Shown: positions 28,103 to 36,169 of the stretch, one piece after another
Numbering within the stretch: position 1 is the first letter of the stretch
Layout of the letters: every line of letters begins with the position of its first letter
Source: Bradyrhizobium sp. AT1
GTDB taxonomy: Bacteria; Pseudomonadota; Alphaproteobacteria; Rhizobiales; Xanthobacteraceae
Direction: 5' to 3'
Assembly (NCBI RefSeq): GCF_001590795.1
Contig: NZ_JXDL01000001.1
Location: 1,249,290-1,292,936, forward strand
Length of the DNA stretch: 43,647 nt
Translations under genes and position numbers: made by a program
Notes under the pieces: model-generated
Databases searched by the model: none
The model's input: only the letters and a program-made list of their open reading frames with translations
What the model was told of the DNA's origin: nothing

Positions 28103-28960
28103 CTAGCTGACGAACGTATTGTAAAAATCCGACGCGGCGAGTTCCTCGTTCCAGGCCTGCATCTTGTCGGTCGCGACACGCCGGCAGAACACCTCCGGCG
28201 AGCTTCCCGCGAAAGTGCGGAAGTCGCGGATCAAATGCGCCTGGTCGGTGAATCCGCACGCATGCGCGACATCGGCCCAATCTGCGCCGGAGCGGCGCGC
28301 CGCGATCGCCTGCAGCATCCGCTCGATCCGCGCGAACTGCTTCGCGCTCGTACCCGTCTCGGTCTTGAAGCGGCGCTGAAGGCTGCGTTCGCCGATGTCG
28401 AGGCCATCGGCGAGCCTACGCATCGAGATCGCCGGATTCCGCCTGATCGCCTGCATCGCCCGTGCAACCAGCGGATCGAGTCGGGTCGGCCTCCGCCTCT
28501 GCTCGAGAAAGCCCTGCATGCAGGTGACGCGCTCCGCCGCGCTGCCGGCCGCGGCGAGACGTTCTTCAAGCCGTGCGGCAACGCCGTCGCCGAAGATGTC
28601 GGAGATTTCGACGCTGGCGTCGAGCAGGTCGGCGGGCCTGACCCCGAGCACGCGGTCGGCCGCCTCGGGTTTCAACCGCACCAGCACGACACCGACCGGA
28701 CCGCTCGGCGTCAGCGCCGCCGCGCGGGTGTGCATGCCGTTGACGGTTCGCTTGTAGGCTCCGCGTTGCGAGGCCATCGGCGATCGATAATGCACGATCA
28801 GGACCGGCGATGTCGTCGGCAGCACCTTGATCGTGCGCGCGCAGGCGGTCGCGGCATCCGCAAGATCGACGTCACAATAGGTCTCGACGATCTCGCCGAG
28901 ACTTTCACTCGCGGCGAAGAATTGTGGGCCGCGTGGACCCTGTCGGTGCGGGAGAGTCAT
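28103..28960 (-). CDS. AraC-family transcriptional regulator
   Basis: A 285-residue regulator. The C-terminal AraC/XylS double helix-turn-helix lies at about residues 165-260: SMRRLADGLDIGERSLQRRFKTETG is the first helix-turn-helix, and WADVAHACGFTDQAHLIRDFRTFAGSSPEVF the second, with the typical G-F-x-D-Q-x-H pattern. The N-terminal half should bind a ligand or mediate dimerisation, and is not recognisable. ATG 28960 is chosen; the frame is open further upstream (to 29026), and the ribosome site is weak. It lies just upstream of the cupin gene, its likely target or partner. Confidence 0.9.
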   Translation of the reverse strand: MTLPHRQGPRGPQFFAASESLGEIVETYCDVDLADAATACARTIKVLPTTSPVLIVHYRSPMASQRGAYKRTVNGMHTRAAALTPSGPVGVVLVRLKPEAADRVLGVRPADLLDASVEISDIFGDGVAARLEERLAAAGSAAERVTCMQGFLEQRRRPTRLDPLVARAMQAIRRNPAISMRRLADGLDIGERSLQRRFKTETGTSAKQFARIERMLQAIAARRSGADWADVAHACGFTDQAHLIRDFRTFAGSSPEVFCRRVATDKMQAWNEELAASDFYNTFVS

Positions 28961-29030
28961 GAGTTCAGTTGGTAGCCTTGGCCGCGGCACGGTTGCATCC
29001 GCAGCGCTCACATAAAATTGAGGCACACGC

Positions 29031-30272
29031 TCACGCCCGCGCCAGCGCGTCCTCCAGGAACCACGCCGTCGCGAGTGCGACCGGATCGTTGCCGAAGCGT
29101 GCGATCACCTGCACGCCGATGGGCAGGCCGCCCACCTTCAGCACCGGCACGTTGACGCAAGGATTGCCCATCAAGGTCCAGAGCCGGTTGTAGCGGGGAT
29201 CGCCCGTGGTCGCGAGCGGCTTGGCCGGCGCGGTGCCCGGCGCCGAATAGGTCAGGAGCACATCGACGCCCTCGAACAATTCGCCGAGCTCGCGGCGACC
29301 GCGACGGCTGATCCGGCGCGCCTCGTCATAGTCCTTCGGCGTCAGATGAGCGGTCGCATCGAGGCTCGCCCGCAGCATCGGCGCGATCTCGTCGTGGCGC
29401 TCCGAAAACTCCCAGGCCAGCGCGCGATGCGCCTCGAAATCCTGGACGATCGGATGGATGCGCCAGGCCTCCTGCACTGCCTCGGGCAGATCGATGGTCT
29501 GCACACGGGCACCGGCGCGCTCCGCCGCCTTGATCGCGGCCTGCAGGCCCTCCTCGGCCGCCGGCTCGACGCTGCCAGCGAACTCCTGCCTGACCACGCC
29601 GATGCGCGGCGCCTTCGCCGGAACGACGCCGGCAAACTCGGTGCGCCCCGTCATTGCCAGAAGTCCGCGCGCGAGATCCTCCGCGCGCGCGCCGAACAGC
29701 CCGACCGTATCGAGCGCCCACGAATAGCATTTGACGCCGACCGTCGGCAGCATCCGGAACGACGGCTTGATCGCAGCAGTCCCGCAATAGGCGGCGGGCC
29801 GGATCACCGAGCCGCCGGTCTGGGTGCCTAGCGCCAGCGGGATCATGCCGGCGCCAACGGCTGCCGCGGAGCCCGCGGACGAGCCGCCCGGCGAATGGCC
29901 TGGATTGTGCGGATTGAGCGTCGGCGTCGGATCGCGCGAGGCGAACGCCGTGGTCGTGGTCTTGCCGATGATGGTCGCCCCTGCCCGCTTCAGCATCATG
30001 ACGACGGGCGCATCGGCGCGCGGCTGCCAGCCGCGATAGATTTCCGAGCCCATCTCGGTCGGCATATTGGCAGTGTCGATGATGTCCTTGATGCCGACGG
30101 CGATGCCGCGCAGCGGGCCGGCGCTTTGCGCCTTCGCAGCCTTGTCGTGACGGACGAAGGCGCGGACGTCATTCTCCTTGGCCTCGATCGCCGCATGCGA
30201 TTGGGCGATGGCGGCGTCGGGCGACAACTCGCCGGCTTCGATGCGGCGCTGGAGATCGGCAAGTGAGATCAT
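29031..30272 (-). CDS. Amidase-signature family amidohydrolase
   Basis: A 413-residue amidase related to GatA but separate from the tRNA pathway. The Ser-cisSer-Lys triad is visible: VGIKDIID (Lys near 62), SPGGSSAGSAAAV (cis-Ser near 130) and TQTGGSVIRPA (nucleophile Ser near 154). The C-terminal GNPCVNVPV-GGLPIGVQVIA segment is also typical. There is no signal peptide, so it is cytoplasmic. It starts 8 bases after the stop of the 93-residue gene upstream, so these form a two-gene operon. The substrate could be a carbon amide or carbamate and cannot be told from sequence. Confidence 0.9.
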   Translation of the reverse strand: MISLADLQRRIEAGELSPDAAIAQSHAAIEAKENDVRAFVRHDKAAKAQSAGPLRGIAVGIKDIIDTANMPTEMGSEIYRGWQPRADAPVVMMLKRAGATIIGKTTTTAFASRDPTPTLNPHNPGHSPGGSSAGSAAAVGAGMIPLALGTQTGGSVIRPAAYCGTAAIKPSFRMLPTVGVKCYSWALDTVGLFGARAEDLARGLLAMTGRTEFAGVVPAKAPRIGVVRQEFAGSVEPAAEEGLQAAIKAAERAGARVQTIDLPEAVQEAWRIHPIVQDFEAHRALAWEFSERHDEIAPMLRASLDATAHLTPKDYDEARRISRRGRRELGELFEGVDVLLTYSAPGTAPAKPLATTGDPRYNRLWTLMGNPCVNVPVLKVGGLPIGVQVIARFGNDPVALATAWFLEDALARA

Positions 30273-30280
30273 GGGAATTC

Positions 30281-30562
30281 CTAAGTGAAGGTGCCGCGGT
30301 CGCTAAATGGCAGAGGCAAGCCATGCCCATCCAGCACGGCCTTGTAGTCATTGAGGTACGACCAAAGCCGGTTTCTGAGCCGATTGGCATTCTCGTACGC
30401 TTCCGACGAGCGGTCGAGAGCCGAACAGACATCATCTGCCATGCAGCAGAGCGAGCGAAGGGTATCGCCCTGGACCAGCACGCCGGGGAATTGCCGTCCC
30501 GGGTGGCGCATCACCGCCGCGTTCGTGGTGTCGGCAAAAATCTCGACCGGAGCGACACGCAT
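30281..30562 (-). CDS. Small hypothetical protein in operon with the amidase
   Basis: A 93-residue cytoplasmic protein. The N-terminal half (VEIFADTTNAAVMRHPGRQFPGVLVQGDTL) resembles a small family I remember as DUF6959, in which the GxxxQGDxL motif is conserved; this match is from memory and uncertain. The C-terminal half is helical and charged (SYLNDYKAVLDG). A GAGG site precedes the ATG. It lies 8 bases upstream of the amidase start, so the two proteins are probably made together. Function unknown. Confidence 0.72.
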   Translation of the reverse strand: MRVAPVEIFADTTNAAVMRHPGRQFPGVLVQGDTLRSLCCMADDVCSALDRSSEAYENANRLRNRLWSYLNDYKAVLDGHGLPLPFSDRGTFT

Positions 30563-30681
30563 TCCAATGCCTCAAAAACTGATCCACTTGGTCCTCATCC
30601 GTTTATTTGCGTGTTGCAGCTGGGTCCAGCCTCTTCCATACGCTCCCAGGTTGTTCCATGCTGCGCCCACAAGGAGACGCC

Positions 30682-31800
30682 GTGGACGCCATCAATCCGA
30701 GCGTGGAGCTGACCGAGACTGACAGGATCGACCGCCTGCGGCTGATCCGCTCCGACAATGTGGGCCCGCGCACTTTTCGTTCGCTGGTCGATCATTTCGG
30801 CACCGCGCGCGCCGCGCTTGAGCGGCTGCCTGATCTCGCACGCCGCGGCGGTGCGCAGCGATCGGGCCGCATCTGCAGTGCTGACGAAGCCAAGGCCGAG
30901 CTCGCCGCGAGCCGCAAATTCGGCATCGCCTGGCTCGCGCCCGGCGAGGACGGCTATCCGAGCCGACTGGCGATGATCGACGATGCGCCGCCGCTGCTCG
31001 CGGTGCGCGGCGATGCCAAGGCCCTGATGCGTCCGATGATCGCGATCGTCGGCTCGCGCAACGCCTCCGGCGCCGGGTTGAAGTTTGCCGGCCAGCTCGC
31101 GCGCGAGCTCGGTGAAGCCGGCTTCGTCGTGATCTCCGGCCTCGCCCGCGGCGTCGATCAGGCTGCGCATCGCGCCAGCGTCGCGAGCGGCACCATCGCC
31201 GTGCTCGCCGGTGGCCACGACTGCATCTATCCGCCCGAGCATGGCGATTTGCTCACGGCGATCCTCGACCACGCGGGCGCTGCGATCTCCGAGATGCCGC
31301 TCGGCCATGAGCCGCGCGCCCGCGACTTCCCTCGCCGCAACCGATTGATCTCCGGTGCTTCGCTCGGCGTCGTCGTGGTGGAAGCCGCGCACCGCTCGGG
31401 CTCGCTGATTACCGCGCGCATGGCCGCCGAACAGGGCCGTGAGGTGTTCGCAGTGCCGGGCTCGCCGCTGGATCCACGCGCCGCTGGCGCCAACGATCTG
31501 ATCAAGCAGGGCGCGACGCTGGTCACGGAAGCTGCCGACATCGTCAACGCTGTCGCACCGATCCTGGAGCGGCCGCTGATGATCCCTGCAAGCGAGCCCG
31601 ACAGCGAGCCGTTCGAGAGCGATCCGCAAGGCCATGACCGCGACCAGATCACCGGCCTGCTCGGCCCTGTGCCGATCTCGATCGACGATCTCGTGCGGAT
31701 GTCCGGCGCCTCGCCCGCGATCGTGCGCACTGTGCTGCTGGAGCTGGAGCTCGCCGGCAAGCTCGAGCGCCACGGCGGCGGGCTGGTGTCGCTGCTTTGA
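30682..31800 (+). CDS. dprA: DNA-processing protein DprA/Smf
   Basis: A 372-residue protein that loads RecA on incoming single-stranded DNA during natural transformation. The N-terminal helix-hairpin-helix/SAM-like part ([25 protein letters not shown]) is followed by the Rossmann DprA core: [41 protein letters not shown], then [15 protein letters not shown] and [20 protein letters not shown]. The C-terminal winged helix ([34 protein letters not shown]) completes it. GTG 30682 with AAGGAG six bases upstream is preferred; ATG 30658 lacks a good site. A hairpin follows the stop. Many non-competent bacteria also keep dprA, so competence is not implied. Confidence 0.95.
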   Translation: MDAINPSVELTETDRIDRLRLIRSDNVGPRTFRSLVDHFGTARAALERLPDLARRGGAQRSGRICSADEAKAELAASRKFGIAWLAPGEDGYPSRLAMIDDAPPLLAVRGDAKALMRPMIAIVGSRNASGAGLKFAGQLARELGEAGFVVISGLARGVDQAAHRASVASGTIAVLAGGHDCIYPPEHGDLLTAILDHAGAAISEMPLGHEPRARDFPRRNRLISGASLGVVVVEAAHRSGSLITARMAAEQGREVFAVPGSPLDPRAAGANDLIKQGATLVTEAADIVNAVAPILERPLMIPASEPDSEPFESDPQGHDRDQITGLLGPVPISIDDLVRMSGASPAIVRTVLLELELAGKLERHGGGLVSLL

Positions 31801-31815
31801 TCAGGCTCGAACTCC

Positions 31816-31834
31816 TACCCTCCCCTGGAGGGTA
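31816..31834 (+). terminator. Hairpin after dprA
   Basis: A perfect 8-base stem TACCCTCC / GGAGGGTA with a 3-base loop begins 16 bases past the dprA stop. It lacks a T-run, so it is a moderate terminator candidate. Confidence 0.4.
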
Positions 31835-31879
31835 AACCGATTGCGCGGCACGCAGCGCGCCTGCTCCTCATTCTCCGCA

Positions 31880-32290
31880 TCAGCCGTCATTGCGCTGATC
31901 GAACTTCGTCCGTGCAGCCTCGATCTGCGCCAGATGATCCATCGCCCATTGCCCAAGCGCCTTGACCGGCTGCTGCAGCCCGCGGCCGAGATCAGTCAGC
32001 TCGTAATCGACGCGCGGCGGGATGGTTGGGAAGATCGTGCGCGTGACGAGGCCGTCGCGCTCCAGCCCGCGCAGGGTCAAGGTCAGCATCCGCTGCGAGA
32101 TGCCGTTGATCATGCGCTTCAGCTCGTTGAAGCGTTTCGGGCCGTCACCGAGCATCATGATGACGAACACGCTCCATTTGTCGCCGACGCGGGACAGCAC
32201 TGAGGCGACCCCGCGGCAATCGGCGTGATCCGGATGGGGCGCCTGTCGGGCAGGCAATTCCGTGTGTGTCGGTTCCAAAGATGTGCCCAT
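31880..32290 (-). CDS. HxlR/DUF24-family regulator beside azoR
   Basis: A 136-residue MarR-like winged-helix regulator. Residues about 24-110 give the HxlR domain: ADCRGVASVLSRVGDKWSVFVIMMLGDGPKRFNELKRMINGISQRMLTLTLRGLERDGLVTR. Cys25 just before the first helix matches the conserved N-terminal cysteine that senses quinones, diamide or aldehydes in B. subtilis YodB and HypR. The gene is divergent from an azoreductase gene with an 82-base gap, the same pairing as YodB/azoR1. I infer it represses azoR until oxidised or quinone-modified; direct evidence would need binding tests. Its stop lies 79 bases from the dprA end, convergent. Confidence 0.93.
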   Translation of the reverse strand: MGTSLEPTHTELPARQAPHPDHADCRGVASVLSRVGDKWSVFVIMMLGDGPKRFNELKRMINGISQRMLTLTLRGLERDGLVTRTIFPTIPPRVDYELTDLGRGLQQPVKALGQWAMDHLAQIEAARTKFDQRNDG

Positions 32291-32372
32291 GGCTCAAAAA
32301 GTGCGTTCTTGCGGGGATTTTGATAGTCACTCATGTAGCTCTGGTTACAAACTTATACCAGGGTGACCCCAA
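32291..32372. promoter_or_regulatory. Divergent HxlR/azoR promoter region with dyad
   Basis: The 82-base gap holds CTGGT (32341-32345) and ACCAG (32357-32361), an inverted repeat enclosing an AT-rich core, and the flanking words GTCAC (32326-32330) and GTGAC (32363-32367). These are candidate operator half-sites close to the azoR start, a good position for repression. Binding is inferred. Confidence 0.45.
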
Positions 32373-32981
32373 ATGAAACTCCTCCATCTCGACTCGAGCG
32401 TGCTCGGCCCCCACTCGGTCTCTAGGCAGGTTTCCGCCGCCATCGTCGACCGGCTGCGCCAGGCGACGCCATCGCTGGAAGTGATCTATCGCGACCTGAC
32501 CCAGACCCCGCTCGCCCACCTCTCCGGTTCGCATCTCGCTGCCGCGCAGGGCGCACCCGCGCCGGCGGAACTCGGCCCCGACCTTGCCGCGAGCGCGGCC
32601 GCGCTGGACGAGTTCCTGGCCGCCGACATCGTCGTGATCGGCGCGCCCATGTACAATTTTACGATTCCCAGCCAGCTCAAAGCCTGGATCGACCGCGTTC
32701 TCGTGGCGGGGAAGACTTTCAAATATGACGCGAACGGGCCGCAAGGCCTCGCCGGCGCCAAGCGCGTGATCGTCGCGATCTCGAGGGGCGGCTATTACGG
32801 CGCGGGCTCACCCGCTGCGGCGCTGGAGCATCTTGAAACCTATTTGCGCGGCGTCCTCGGATTCATGGGGATCCAGAATCCCGAATTCATCATCGCCGAC
32901 GGCATCCAGGTCGGGCCCGAGCATCGCGAGAAGTCGATCGCCAGCGCGCTTCAGGCGGCAACCAGCCTGCGCGCAGCCTAG
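32373..32981 (+). CDS. azoR: FMN-dependent NADH-azoreductase / quinone reductase
   Basis: A 202-residue flavodoxin-fold enzyme that reduces azo dyes and, more likely in nature, quinones by two electrons with NADH and FMN. Motifs: [20 protein letters not shown] (FMN phosphate loop), [18 protein letters not shown] near residue 95 (FMN isoalloxazine contact) and SRGGYYG near 140. Length matches E. coli AzoR (201). It is divergent from an HxlR regulator whose cysteine could sense the same quinones. A long hairpin follows the stop, so it is likely monocistronic. Confidence 0.95.
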   Translation: MKLLHLDSSVLGPHSVSRQVSAAIVDRLRQATPSLEVIYRDLTQTPLAHLSGSHLAAAQGAPAPAELGPDLAASAAALDEFLAADIVVIGAPMYNFTIPSQLKAWIDRVLVAGKTFKYDANGPQGLAGAKRVIVAISRGGYYGAGSPAAALEHLETYLRGVLGFMGIQNPEFIIADGIQVGPEHREKSIASALQAATSLRAA

Positions 32982-32996
32982 AAACGGACGCCGACA

Positions 32997-33028
32997 TCAT
33001 CAGCCGCCGCCACGGCGGTGGCTGATGA
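32997..33028. terminator. Long hairpin between azoR and small membrane protein gene
   Basis: The stem TCATCAGCC / GGCTGATGA extends inward through GCCGCC/GGCGGT to about 14 pairs with one G-U. It sits between two convergent genes, 15 bases after azoR and 21 bases past the stop of the small gene, so it may end both transcripts. T-runs are absent. Confidence 0.5.
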
Positions 33029-33049
33029 CAAGTCGCGCGATCGGCGAAG

Positions 33050-33232
33050 CTAAAACCAGGCGCCCTGAATACCCAGAATGACGGCGACGAGCGATACGAA
33101 CAGGCCGATGCCGGCGAAAAGAGCCACTCCCATAAACTCGGACGTATCGGAGCGTTTGGCGGGAACGGCGGAATTTTCGGTGTAAATGCGCGGTGCTGAA
33201 ATCGGCGGAAAAATGCGAGCTGCCTTTGGCAT
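33050..33232 (-). CDS. Small single-pass membrane protein
   Basis: A 60-residue protein of unknown function. Residues 1-33 are polar with several Pro and Ser (RIFPPISAPRIYTENSAVPAKRSDTSEF), and about 35-58 form one hydrophobic helix (GVALFAGIGLFVSLVAVILGI) ending in QGAWF. The ATG at 33232 follows a GGGAG site; the GTG one codon earlier is possible. It appears to be a stand-alone gene convergent with azoR. It may be anchored with its N-terminus in the cytoplasm, but topology is not certain. Confidence 0.68.
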   Translation of the reverse strand: MPKAARIFPPISAPRIYTENSAVPAKRSDTSEFMGVALFAGIGLFVSLVAVILGIQGAWF

Positions 33233-33402
33233 CACGGGCTCCCTGAAAATGAGTCTTGTGACCCCTGCCCGTAAAAATGTCTTGGCGAAATGCGCGAAGG
33301 TTCAATGCCTCACGCAAGGTTCAGCAAAATACAGCCCGGCATAGGCAGGAACCGGCCGGCGCAACCGAGCGCGCCGACCGATTCAATTTTCACTTCACTT
33401 GA

Positions 33403-34176
33403 TCAGCCGCGATAGATCGGCGCGCCACTCGGCGAGGCCACCGCGCCGCCGTCGACGAAGATCTCCTGGCCCTGCACATGCGCGGCATCGTCCGAGGCGA
33501 GGAACAGCACCGTCTTCGCGACGTGATCGGTTTCGCCGATGCGCCCCAGCGGCGTCGACAGCGCGATCCGCTTCTCGAACGCCTTCTCGGCCTCCGGCGT
33601 CGCGGTCGCCGGTCCCCAGATCGGCGTGCGGATCGCGCCGGGCGCGACCACGTTGACGCGGATGCCGCGCGGCGACAGCTCCGAGGCCATGATCCGCGCC
33701 ATCGCCCGCACGCCGGCCTTCGCTGCGCCGTAGGCGGAATAACCGGGAATGCCGAGCACCGAGATCACCGAGCCGTTGAGGATGATCGAGGCGTTGTCGC
33801 TGAGATAGGGCAGCGCCGATTGCACCGTGAAGAACACGCCGGTGAGGTTGGTGCTGATCACTTTCTCGAACACCTCAAGCGTTGCTTCGCCCAGCGGCGT
33901 GCCGCCGGCGATGCCGGCATTGGCGAATACGATATCGAACTTGCCGAACTTTTCGGCGCCCTGCTTGATCGCGGCTGCCGTCGCGGCGATGTCGGTGGCA
34001 TCGGCGGCGAGCGCGAGCGCGTTCGGACCGAGCTCTTTCGCTGCTGCCTCCAGCGTCGCCTTGTTGCGCCCGGTGATCACCACCTTCGCGCCCTCGGCCA
34101 CGAACAGCTTTGCGGTCGCAAGGCCGATGCCGCTGTTGCCCCCGGTCACCAGGGCCGTCTTGTTCTTCAGTCTCAC
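33403..34176 (-). CDS. Short-chain dehydrogenase/reductase (SDR)
   Basis: A 257-residue classical SDR oxidoreductase. Motifs: TGGNSGIGLATA (NAD(P)-binding TGxxxGxG) near residue 10, DIVFANAGIAG (NNAG variant) near 85, SVISVLGIPGYSAYGAAKAG (catalytic Ser, Tyr and Lys, YxxxK) near 140-160, and APGAIRTPIWG. The GITGRNKATLE segment suggests NADP preference through the Arg after the second strand. The GTG at 34176 is chosen since GGAGG precedes it at 5 bases; upstream ATGs lack ribosome sites and fall within the operator. It is divergent from the HxlR regulator at 34299. The substrate is unknown. Confidence 0.92.
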   Translation of the reverse strand: MRLKNKTALVTGGNSGIGLATAKLFVAEGAKVVITGRNKATLEAAAKELGPNALALAADATDIAATAAAIKQGAEKFGKFDIVFANAGIAGGTPLGEATLEVFEKVISTNLTGVFFTVQSALPYLSDNASIILNGSVISVLGIPGYSAYGAAKAGVRAMARIMASELSPRGIRVNVVAPGAIRTPIWGPATATPEAEKAFEKRIALSTPLGRIGETDHVAKTVLFLASDDAAHVQGQEIFVDGGAVASPSGAPIYRG

Positions 34177-34188
34177 GTTCGCCTCCAT

Positions 34189-34220
34189 TAGTTTCATCAT
34201 GAAACTAGATTGCCATCTAG
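34189..34220. promoter_or_regulatory. Paired palindromes, probable HxlR operator for the SDR gene
   Basis: TAGTTTCAT-C-ATGAAACTA at 34189-34207 is a perfect 19-base palindrome. It is overlapped by CTAGAT-TGCC-ATCTAG at 34205-34220, a perfect 6-base inverted repeat. Both lie between the SDR start and the divergent HxlR gene. Two contiguous dyads of this quality in a 122-base gap strongly suggest a binding site; the regulator's identity is inferred from position. Confidence 0.65.
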
Positions 34221-34298
34221 GGCATATGGTTCTATGATGCAACCACACAAGCGAGTGATCGGCGCGGATGTCGTGCGAATACGCAAGGAAAGCCAAAG

Positions 34299-34769
34299 AT
34301 GGTGAAGCGAACGAGCTTTGAGGGCGATGCCTGCCCGATCGCGCGGTCGCTGGACGCGCTGGGCGACTGGTGGTCGCTGCTGATCATCCGTGAGGCACTG
34401 TTCGGCCTGCGTCGGTTCGGCGAATTCCAAAGCAAGCTCGGCATGGCCAAGAACATCCTGGCGGCGCGGCTGCGCTCGCTCGTCGACCGCGGCATTCTGG
34501 CAACCGCCCCCGCCTCCGACGGCAGCGCCTATCAAGAATATGTGCTGACGCCGAAGGGCCGCGGCGCCTTCCCGATCCTGGTGGCGCTGCGGCAATGGAG
34601 CGAGGAGTTCGACGACCACCCAGAGGAAATCGCGACCATTTTGGTGGATCGCGAAAAAGGCCGCCCGGTGAAGAAGCTGGAAATGCACGCCGAGGATGGG
34701 CGGCTGCTCAGCCCCGCCGACACCACGCTGAAGCCGCGGCCGGCACCGCGACGGCGGTCGGCGTCATGA
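34299..34769 (+). CDS. HxlR-family regulator beside the SDR gene
   Basis: A 156-residue winged-helix regulator of the HxlR/DUF24 family. The domain covers about residues 8-105: GDACPIARSLDALGDWWSLLIIREALFGLRRFGEFQSKLGMAKNILAARLRSLVDRGIL is typical. Cys12 sits at the position of the conserved sensing cysteine. The tail (residues 130-156) is Arg/Pro-rich. It is divergent from the SDR gene and two strong palindromes lie between them, so it probably represses the SDR and itself. It belongs to a different subgroup from the HxlR protein at 31880 (CPIARSLDALGDWW type). The ligand is unknown. Confidence 0.93.
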   Translation: MVKRTSFEGDACPIARSLDALGDWWSLLIIREALFGLRRFGEFQSKLGMAKNILAARLRSLVDRGILATAPASDGSAYQEYVLTPKGRGAFPILVALRQWSEEFDDHPEEIATILVDREKGRPVKKLEMHAEDGRLLSPADTTLKPRPAPRRRSAS

Positions 34770-34838
34770 TCCCAAATGGTGGCCTCATGTTGTTGCGAGC
34801 CTGTGCGGCTCCAGGCGCGGCACATGTGGAGCCCGACA

Positions 34839-35189
34839 TCAGCTCATGCTTCCTGGCAGAAAGCACCGCACTTTCGGGTGTCCGTCGAGGTAATGCTTCC
34901 ACACCATGGTCCAGCCGGCGCGATTGGGCTGCTTGACGACGGCAGCTTCAGGTACATCCACCCATTCATTGTCGATGCGAACGCGATAATGCACGCCATC
35001 GGTGTCCCAATCCGGATCGGAAACGATGTATCCGTCGGCATTTGTGCAGCACTGTCCGAATTCGCTATGCAAACTCTCGAACCACGACTTGAGCGGTGAG
35101 CTGGCGTAACGGCCGTCGTCGCGGCCGACGGCCGGCGCTCCCAGGACGATCACCGCGAACAGTGGCACAACGCGTTTCACCCTGAACAT
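34839..35189 (-). CDS. Exported hypothetical protein with cysteine pair
   Basis: A 116-residue protein of unknown function. Residues 1-22 are a signal peptide (MFRVKRVVPLFAVIVLGAPAVGR), so it is periplasmic. The mature part keeps WFESLHSEFGQCCTNADGYIVSDPDW, GVHYRVRIDNEWVDVP and a C-terminal RCFLPGSMS, giving a CC pair and a third Cys. I recall similar short secreted proteins in Bradyrhizobium and relatives with the same QCC-DADGY and CFxPG motifs, no function assigned. A GGAGA site precedes the ATG. It converges with the HxlR gene. Confidence 0.78.
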   Translation of the reverse strand: MFRVKRVVPLFAVIVLGAPAVGRDDGRYASSPLKSWFESLHSEFGQCCTNADGYIVSDPDWDTDGVHYRVRIDNEWVDVPEAAVVKQPNRAGWTMVWKHYLDGHPKVRCFLPGSMS

Positions 35190-35302
35190 GCTTGTCTCCA
35201 CGACTACTCCGCAATGGCCGTGCGCATGCGAGCACGCACCCGCACCGCTTCGCCTGCTGGATTGTGTCAGTCGCATCTACGAATTGGCGTCGAGCGCGTC
35301 CG

Positions 35303-35515
35303 TCATCTCGCCGACACAAGGCTGCTTTGCATCGGCCCTTCGGCGAGGGCCAGCTCGAAGCCGTGCTTTCTGCCCTCTGCGAAGCCCTGCGCAATCATGC
35401 GTACGACCATATCGGTCTCGTCAGCCGTGAGCCGCCTGAGGGAGCCCCACGACCTCAGGATATGGCGGGCTCGCGCCAAATCCGTTGCCACGAACGGAAG
35501 CGGTTTGATCGACAT
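35303..35515 (-). CDS. Small hypothetical protein
   Basis: A 70-residue protein of unknown function: MSIKPLPFVATDLARARHILRSWG, then LTADETDMVVRMIAQGFAEGRKHGFELALAEG. It appears alpha-helical and soluble. The ATG at 35515 follows GAGG and CGGAG words, so I prefer it to an upstream start that would add 20 residues. It precedes the 116-residue exported gene by 113 bases on the same strand. No domain is recognised. Confidence 0.6.
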   Translation of the reverse strand: MSIKPLPFVATDLARARHILRSWGSLRRLTADETDMVVRMIAQGFAEGRKHGFELALAEGPMQSSLVSAR

Positions 35516-35703
35516 CTCCGCAAACCTCAGTTTCGCGAAAGCCAAATCTACCACAGCCCGAATTGCTCTAGGCATGCATTTTGGGCGCCGAATCGGGATG
35601 TTCGCCTGATCAACCGCATGTCGTCGCGCTGGTAGGCCCCCTTCAGAGCATCAGGACACGACGCTGCGCTGCGCACGTTTCCGAACTTCCGCTGAACCCA
35701 CCC

Positions 35704-35943
35704 TCACGACAGCTTGCGCTTGCTCCGCAGCCTCAAATGCTCGTCGGCTTCCAGCTGCGTCATGCCCAATAAATAATGTAACACGTGCAGCTTGTGGCGC
35801 TCGGCGAGCTTGCGCAGGGCAGCCGTCTGCTCGGCAATGAAGGCCACCGCCTCATCGGCCCCGCCTTCGCCCGGTTCCTCGTGACGCGAGCCTCCCGGCG
35901 CGCCTGATGCGGCGCGCGCCCGTTTCTTTCCCGGCCTAGTCAC
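35704..35943 (-). CDS. Small hypothetical helical protein
   Basis: A 79-residue protein starting at GTG 35943 with a GGTGGGG site upstream. The N-terminus is basic and low-complexity (RPGKKRARAASGAPGG), and the C-terminal half is helical: DEAVAFIAEQTAALRKLAERHKLHVLHYLLGMTQLEADEHLRLRSKRKLS. I recall small rhizobial proteins with this FIAEQTAxLRKLAERHKL pattern, of unknown function. It is divergent from topA, with about 226 bases between starts. The open frame continues upstream to 36096, but that part is unlikely to be coding. Confidence 0.62.
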   Translation of the reverse strand: MTRPGKKRARAASGAPGGSRHEEPGEGGADEAVAFIAEQTAALRKLAERHKLHVLHYLLGMTQLEADEHLRLRSKRKLS

Positions 35944-36169
35944 CAGACCCCACCCGAATCCATGCCCCGAATGAGAATACGCCGATAGCGGCCGCAACTC
36001 CAAGGTGGTATTTTGCAACTTTCTCGATATGAAACTTTTCCCATCCGGGCGGCTTTCAACACCCTTCGATTTGACAGGAACGGACTCACCACCCATGTTC
36101 GGGTCGAAACGGCCGACCCGAGTCCTTTCGTTTTCGGCCCCATATTTTCCCGTAAGTTACTGGAACTAC

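Noticed and set aside
30682..31800. dprA as evidence of a competence locus
   Set aside because: No comEC, comF or pilus genes are present in the window, and dprA is widespread in non-competent bacteria.
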